Below are positions 6,568 to 10,560 of a DNA stretch of 10,560 nt, one piece after another (within the stretch, counting starts at the first letter, position 1; every line of letters begins with the position of its first letter). Under the pieces are notes generated by a model. That model had not been told where the DNA came from. It made no database searches and worked only from the letters and a program-made list of their open reading frames with translations. Source of the stretch: an uncultured Lachnospiraceae bacterium (GTDB taxonomy: Bacteria > Bacillota > Clostridia > Lachnospirales > Lachnospiraceae); the NCBI GenBank assembly GCA_910578825.1, contig CAJTSB010000008.1, forward strand, positions 1 through 10,560. The letters are read 5' to 3'. The position numbers were made by a program, and so were the translations under genes.

Positions 6568-9072
6568 ATGAAAAATGTGGAATTGAAAAAATTATTCAAA
6601 AATAAATATATGATCCAGGTCGTGGCCGGAGCAGTTACGGTTGCCATGCTGGGCGGCAGCGCGGGAATGGCTTATACCGTTCATGCAGAGAAAGAGGATG
6701 AGACGGTTAAGGAATCGGAAAAGAAAGACAGTGCGGGCGAAAAGGATATCAAAAGCGCGCTGGAAAGCGTGATTTCAGCGACAAAGGAAAGCGAGGACGC
6801 CGACAAAGAGGAGACTGTTTATGTCGTTGCGAATGCGGACGGTTCTGCGGATAATGTGATTGTCAGCGAATGGCTGAAGAATAGAGACAAGAAAGCAACA
6901 CTGGAAGATGTATCGGATTTGAAGGACATTGAAAATGTCAAGGGGAATGAGACGTTCACCCAGAATGGAGATAAGGTTACCTGGCAGGCGGATGGAAACG
7001 ATATCTATTATCAGGGAACGACAGACAAAGAACTTCCGATTACACAGAAAATCACTTATTTTCTGGATGGAAAGGAAATGTCCCCGGAGGAAATTGCCGG
7101 AAAAAGCGGTAAGGTAACGGTTCGCTTTGATTATACGAACAACGTGAAGACGACAGAGATTGTGGATGGGGAGGAGTACGAGGTTTATGTGCCATTCACT
7201 GTTATGACGGGCATGATTCTGCCGGAGGATTACAGCAATGTTGAGATTACAAACGGAAAGGTAATCTCAGATGGAAACCGTAAAATTGCCGTCGGCATGG
7301 CAATGCCGGGGTTGAAAGAAAGCCTTGATATTGAGGACGGGGATCTGGATGAGGATGTGGAAATTCCGGAATATGTGGAAGTTACCGCAAATGTGGAGAA
7401 TTTCTCACTGGAGATGACAATGACAATCGCCATGAATGATCTTATTGGTGGCAGCGATCTCGGCAGCTCCTTTGATTTGAGCGCTCTGGAAGAAGATATA
7501 AATACGTTGTCGGACGCGTCCGGTCAGCTTGTAGACGGAACGACGGAACTGTCAAAAGGGCTGGATACGCTGGCAGGCAGCATGAAAGAATTTGCATCCG
7601 GCGTGGGAACGTTAAAGAGCGGTATCGAAAATTATACAAACGGAGCGTCTCAGTTGAATAGCGGAATCAGCACACTTTCCGCTTCCTCTGGAACATTGAT
7701 TAGCGGGGTAACGACGTTAAATGGCAGCGCGGCTACGCTGAATCAGGGTGTTGCGCAGTTGGATCAGACGCTGAAGGCAAAGATGACGGATAAGGAGAAA
7801 TCTTCACTGATCAAACAGGCGGATGCGGCGATTGACCGTACATTTAGCGATAAGCAGAAAGGCACGGAGGCGATTAGGAAACAAGCGTCCTCGACGTTCT
7901 ACAACAGCCTTGCCAATGACGCGGGGGCAAAGAGCCAGGTGTCGTCAGGACTGGGCGCTTACACGAAGACAGTGTTGAATTCTGTGCTGCGTACTGCTTA
8001 TAGCGGTGTTGCAACAGATACGGCAAAGACAACGAAGATGGCTGAGGCAAAGCCGCAGGTTGTGCAGGCGGTGACAGAGGCCGTTGTACAGCAGGTAACA
8101 CGGCAGGTGACATCCGGCGTGATGGCAGGGGCGGTACAACAGCAGGCGGCAGCTATGGCACAGCAGACAGGCGGTACGCTGAGTGTAGAGCAGGTGGCAG
8201 GAATCTGTACGGCAGTCAATGATGCAGCCAATGCAGAAGGTTCAGAGGTGCAGCAGCAGATACAGTCGCTCGTTGCTCAACAGGATATTGCGGGGATGGT
8301 AGCGTCAAATGTCAACAGTCAGATGGGAGCCATTGAGCAGCAGATTGACGCTGCACTCTCATCAGAGGCAGGGAAAGCGGAAATTCAGAAGACTGTGGAC
8401 GCCCTGGTAAATCAGACCGTCAATGCAGCGTTGGCGGATCAGACGTTGAAGGCGGGGATGGACAGTGCGGCGTCACAGATTGTCACGGGGCTTGCAGCCG
8501 GTGCAAAGGATACCGTAGGCGCAGCAGTCGCAGATACAGCAAAGACAGCGGCAAAGACGGCGGCAGAAACAGCAACCATAACGGCGGTTGACGCAACGAA
8601 GGCTCAGATTTCAGACGCTATCAATGCAAAGGATGCAGAAAGTGGCTACAGTCTCGTAAGCGGTATGCAGGCACTCAGCCAGGGAACGCAGACCATGAAC
8701 GACAGTATGCCGACCCTGACGAATGGAATTAATCAGCTTAAGAACGGAGCAGCCACACTTGTGTCCAACAATGGTGCGCTGGTGGACGGAGCGTCGAAAC
8801 TTTCCAGCGCGACTTCACAGGTGGAAGAGGGTGTGCAGAAGTTAGACAGCGGTTCCAGAGATTTAATGGATGGTATGCTGCAGTTTGATGAGGAAGGTAT
8901 ACGCAAACTGACCGAAGCCTATGACGGAGATGTGAAATCCATGTTAAACAGACTGAAAGCGGTTGTGAACGCAGGGAAAAACTATCAGACTTTTACAAAA
9001 GTTGCCGATAGCACAAAGGGTTCTGTGAAGTTCATTTTCCGCACAGATGCCATAAAGGAAGAAGGCGAGTAA
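6568..9072 (+). CDS. YhgE/Pip-like secreted or membrane-anchored coiled-coil protein, 834 aa
   Basis: Probably an extracytoplasmic partner of the MMPL pump. Residues 14-36 are a hydrophobic segment ending in V-H-A, so either a cleaved signal peptide or an anchor. A Lys/Glu-rich linker follows, then a beta-rich domain (about 85-295) of a kind I associate with clostridial YhgE-like proteins. Residues about 300-400 carry L-x-x-G-x-x-x-L-x-x-G heptad repeats like those of YhgE/Pip and EsaA, and a second such stretch lies at about 692-770. Between them (about 470-690) is a long Ala/Gln/Val-rich, probably helical region. No C-terminal membrane domain is present, unlike full YhgE. The RBS AGGAGG (6554-6559) is ideal. 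The 99-base gap from the exporter has no terminator; TTGCAG at 6504-6509 offers at most a weak internal promoter. A wall-spanning or scaffold role is inference. Confidence 0.75.
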   Translation: MKNVELKKLFKNKYMIQVVAGAVTVAMLGGSAGMAYTVHAEKEDETVKESEKKDSAGEKDIKSALESVISATKESEDADKEETVYVVANADGSADNVIVSEWLKNRDKKATLEDVSDLKDIENVKGNETFTQNGDKVTWQADGNDIYYQGTTDKELPITQKITYFLDGKEMSPEEIAGKSGKVTVRFDYTNNVKTTEIVDGEEYEVYVPFTVMTGMILPEDYSNVEITNGKVISDGNRKIAVGMAMPGLKESLDIEDGDLDEDVEIPEYVEVTANVENFSLEMTMTIAMNDLIGGSDLGSSFDLSALEEDINTLSDASGQLVDGTTELSKGLDTLAGSMKEFASGVGTLKSGIENYTNGASQLNSGISTLSASSGTLISGVTTLNGSAATLNQGVAQLDQTLKAKMTDKEKSSLIKQADAAIDRTFSDKQKGTEAIRKQASSTFYNSLANDAGAKSQVSSGLGAYTKTVLNSVLRTAYSGVATDTAKTTKMAEAKPQVVQAVTEAVVQQVTRQVTSGVMAGAVQQQAAAMAQQTGGTLSVEQVAGICTAVNDAANAEGSEVQQQIQSLVAQQDIAGMVASNVNSQMGAIEQQIDAALSSEAGKAEIQKTVDALVNQTVNAALADQTLKAGMDSAASQIVTGLAAGAKDTVGAAVADTAKTAAKTAAETATITAVDATKAQISDAINAKDAESGYSLVSGMQALSQGTQTMNDSMPTLTNGINQLKNGAATLVSNNGALVDGASKLSSATSQVEEGVQKLDSGSRDLMDGMLQFDEEGIRKLTEAYDGDVKSMLNRLKAVVNAGKNYQTFTKVADSTKGSVKFIFRTDAIKEEGE

Positions 9073-9097
9073 AAATCGCAGTCACGGAGAGAAGTTG

Positions 9098-9670
9098 ATG
9101 AACATGATAGAACAGATCATTGTTGTTCTGGGAATTTCACTGGAGGTTTTTGGTGTGATGGAGTGCCAGGGCTCACTGATGGCGAAAATAGAAAAAAAAC
9201 AATTGATAATGTTTTGTTCCATACTGGCTGCCGGTCAGACTGTGACTCTGGGAATCGGGCATTTCCTGTCCCGGTTCCTCTCCCGGTATCGGGTGCAGAC
9301 AGGGGATAATTTTCTTGGGCAGGCAATTGCCGCGGTAATTCTCCTTTCTCTGGGGATTCGGCTGTTTCATAAAGCATGGAAGAATGAAGGACTGCTTGAA
9401 CGGCGTGAGGAGAAATTTGAGATAAAGAGATTTCTTGGCATGTATCTTGGCAATATACTGTTCACATTTCTGGCGGGGATTGCGTTGGGATTTCTCGGCA
9501 GCAGTATCCTGCCGCTTCTGATTGCAGGTTTTGTCCTGACAATCCTGGTTACGGTTGTCGGTATGTATACCGGGTACCGTCTGGGATTTGAATATAAGAT
9601 GAGAGCTTATGTATTCGGGGGGCTTTTGCTGGTAGCCGGAGGCGCTGGCGTGGTGTTTGGATATATGTGA
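9098..9670 (+). CDS. MntP-like small polytopic membrane protein, 190 aa
   Basis: About six membrane helices in two related halves, with the length and layout of the MntP manganese exporter family (LysE superfamily). The N-terminal G-I-S-L-E-V-F-G-V resembles the family's S-x-D-A-F-A-V helix, with Glu at position 16 where MntP has an essential Asp. The second half matches the late pattern of a G-F-L-G-type helix then G-x-x-x-G-x-R-x-G and a final G-G-L-L-L-V-x-G-G helix, but the family's second Asp appears replaced by a hydrophobic residue. Manganese export is therefore doubtful. ATG 9098 was chosen over TTG 9095; GGAG at 9085-9088 serves either. It starts 25 bases after the coiled-coil gene, so it is the last gene of the same transcript, ending at the 9724 terminator. 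The MntP comparison is from memory. Confidence 0.7.
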   Translation: MNMIEQIIVVLGISLEVFGVMECQGSLMAKIEKKQLIMFCSILAAGQTVTLGIGHFLSRFLSRYRVQTGDNFLGQAIAAVILLSLGIRLFHKAWKNEGLLERREEKFEIKRFLGMYLGNILFTFLAGIALGFLGSSILPLLIAGFVLTILVTVVGMYTGYRLGFEYKMRAYVFGGLLLVAGGAGVVFGYM

Positions 9671-9723
9671 GAATGGCATGACGATTTATGGTTTAACTGT
9701 AGTATCCGGTGCAGGCAGTGCTA

Positions 9724-9775
9724 AAAAGGTTCCGCTTTCATACGTTGGCGTTTCGGTATGAAAGCGGAACCTTTT
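9724..9775. terminator. Bidirectional terminator between convergent genes
   Basis: A perfect 20-base-pair stem pairs 9724-9743 with 9756-9775 around a 12-base loop. It ends in TTTT on the plus strand and TTTTT on the minus strand. It lies 53 bases after the MntP-like stop and 18 bases from the surface-protein stop on the other strand, so it can end both transcripts. Confidence 0.88.
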
Positions 9776-9793
9776 CAGTAATCAATGATACAA

Positions 9794-10560
9794 CTATTTC
9801 TTAATCTTGATCTTTGCCGTTTTACTGAACTTGGAGGAGTAAATCTTTTTGCCTGTGGAATCTTTCTTATAGGCTTTAACCTTCACGTAATAGGTTTTTC
9901 CCTTTTTCAGTTTTTTAAGTGTAACGGTTGTCTTCGTGCTGCTGGCGGTTTTTGTCGCCTTCTTTTTAAATTTCTTATCTGTTGAGTAGGTAACCTGATA
10001 ACCAGCGGCTCCACTCACCTTTTTGATGGTAACGGTTAACTGTTTTGTTTTTCGGTTTTTCAGCGTAGGCGCTTTGGAAGGAGCCTTGACCGTAACTTTG
10101 GTCCACTTTGCTTTCAGCGTAAGGTTTGCGGTTACCGGAGTGTTGAAATTGTATTTGACATTTCCGTTGTACCAGCCTGCAAACGTATAATTCTTCCTGG
10201 TAGGATTTTTGGGTGTGGTTGCTTTCTGACCGCTTGTAATGACCTGGCTGCTTACCGCGGAACCCTTGTCACTGTTGAAGGTTACGGTAAATTTGGCGGG
10301 GGTAGGCGGTAATTGCTGCGGCAGTTTTTCCACGGTAACGTCGAAGGATTTCTTTACCATCTGGTCGCGTACGGACGGATCGTCTGATTTCGCAGTGATG
10401 GTTGCCGTTAATTTCACGGTTGCGTCGCCCTGTTCAAAAGCCGGGCGGGTAACAATTCCGTTGGTGGCAACGATGTCTTCGTCGGAGGAATCCCAGGTGA
10501 TAGCTACGCCGTCTCCTGCGGAAGTCGGCAGCGTCAGGTTGGAAGAAACTGTCGTTGTCG
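9794..10560 (-). CDS. C-terminal part of a large modular extracellular protein (atrophied Ig, Listeria-Bacteroides repeat, Fn3-like), 5' end outside window
   Basis: The frame is open from the window edge to TAG at 9794-9796, giving 254 visible residues; the true start lies beyond 10560. GTG at 10415-10417 is internal, since the upstream codons continue a recognisable domain. In order there are: an atrophied bacterial Ig-like domain (A-I-T-W-D-S-S-D followed by N-G-I-V-T-R-P and V-K-L-T-A-T-I); a Pro-rich linker; an InlB/Listeria-Bacteroides (Flg_new) repeat with V-T-F-N-S-D-K-G, Y-T-F-A-G-W-Y and L-T-L-K-A-K-W; and a Lys-rich Fn3-like domain with G-Y-Q-V-T-Y-S and T-Y-Y-V-K-V-K-A-Y at the very C terminus. 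There is no LPXTG motif or C-terminal membrane helix, so it is secreted or held by charge or by another domain. Such tails are common on carbohydrate-active enzymes and adhesins of gut Clostridia; the N-terminal function is not visible. It is convergent with the export operon. Confidence 0.85.
   Translation of the reverse strand, partial: TTTVSSNLTLPTSAGDGVAITWDSSDEDIVATNGIVTRPAFEQGDATVKLTATITAKSDDPSVRDQMVKKSFDVTVEKLPQQLPPTPAKFTVTFNSDKGSAVSSQVITSGQKATTPKNPTRKNYTFAGWYNGNVKYNFNTPVTANLTLKAKWTKVTVKAPSKAPTLKNRKTKQLTVTIKKVSGAAGYQVTYSTDKKFKKKATKTASSTKTTVTLKKLKKGKTYYVKVKAYKKDSTGKKIYSSKFSKTAKIKIKK

Noticed and set aside
7230..8231. Several minus-strand ORFs inside the coiled-coil gene
   Set aside because: Overlapping shadows of a GC-biased repetitive coding region, without RBS or recognisable protein.
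9785..9985. Small plus-strand ORF opposite the surface-protein gene
   Set aside because: It is antisense to a clearly recognisable Fn3-like coding region and has no RBS.

Overview
The window looks like chromosomal DNA from a Gram-positive gut-type Clostridia, most likely Lachnospiraceae. The reasons are moderate GC with A/T-rich intergenic DNA, strong AGGAGG-type ribosome binding sites, hairpin-plus-T-run terminators, a membrane diguanylate cyclase with the jelly-roll/7TM sensor common in that family, a TetR-MMPL-YhgE-like gene set, and a surface protein built from atrophied-Ig, Listeria-Bacteroides and Fn3-like domains. Family assignments are recalled from sequence patterns; no search was run.

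Layout, left to right. (1) 1-90: the 3' half of a tRNA-Gly(GCC), cut by the window edge, with its terminator. (2) 250-631: a small XRE-type DNA-binding regulator with its own terminator. (3) 650-3465: a probable two-gene transcript with an extended -10 promoter, coding for a membrane GGDEF diguanylate cyclase and, 17 bases later, an HD-GYP c-di-GMP phosphodiesterase. The pair makes and destroys the same second messenger. (4) 3465-3596: two nearly identical copies of a 62/63-base hairpin-forming repeat. (5) 3620-9670: a TetR regulator, then an MMPL/RND-type 12-TM exporter, a large secreted or anchored YhgE-like coiled-coil protein, and a small MntP-like membrane protein. Between tetR and the exporter lie a consensus-like promoter overlapped by two palindromes (candidate operators) and a terminator-like hairpin just before the exporter RBS (candidate attenuator or tetR terminator). 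(6) 9724-9775: a 20-bp perfect stem that serves as terminator for both convergent transcripts. (7) 9794-10560, minus strand: the C-terminal part of a large modular extracellular protein whose start lies beyond the window.

How the genes may work together: the GGDEF/HD-GYP pair would set c-di-GMP levels in response to an extracellular cue. The TetR-controlled module looks like an inducible envelope export system: the MMPL pump carries both Asp-Tyr proton-relay pairs, and the coiled-coil protein could span the cell wall next to it. The MntP-like protein is divergent and lacks one of the acidic residues I expect in manganese exporters, so it may have been recruited to a different role. The best candidates for something under-described are this exporter/coiled-coil/MntP-like set with its leader region, and the duplicated hairpin repeat. 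No CRISPR array, IS element, prophage or defence island is visible.
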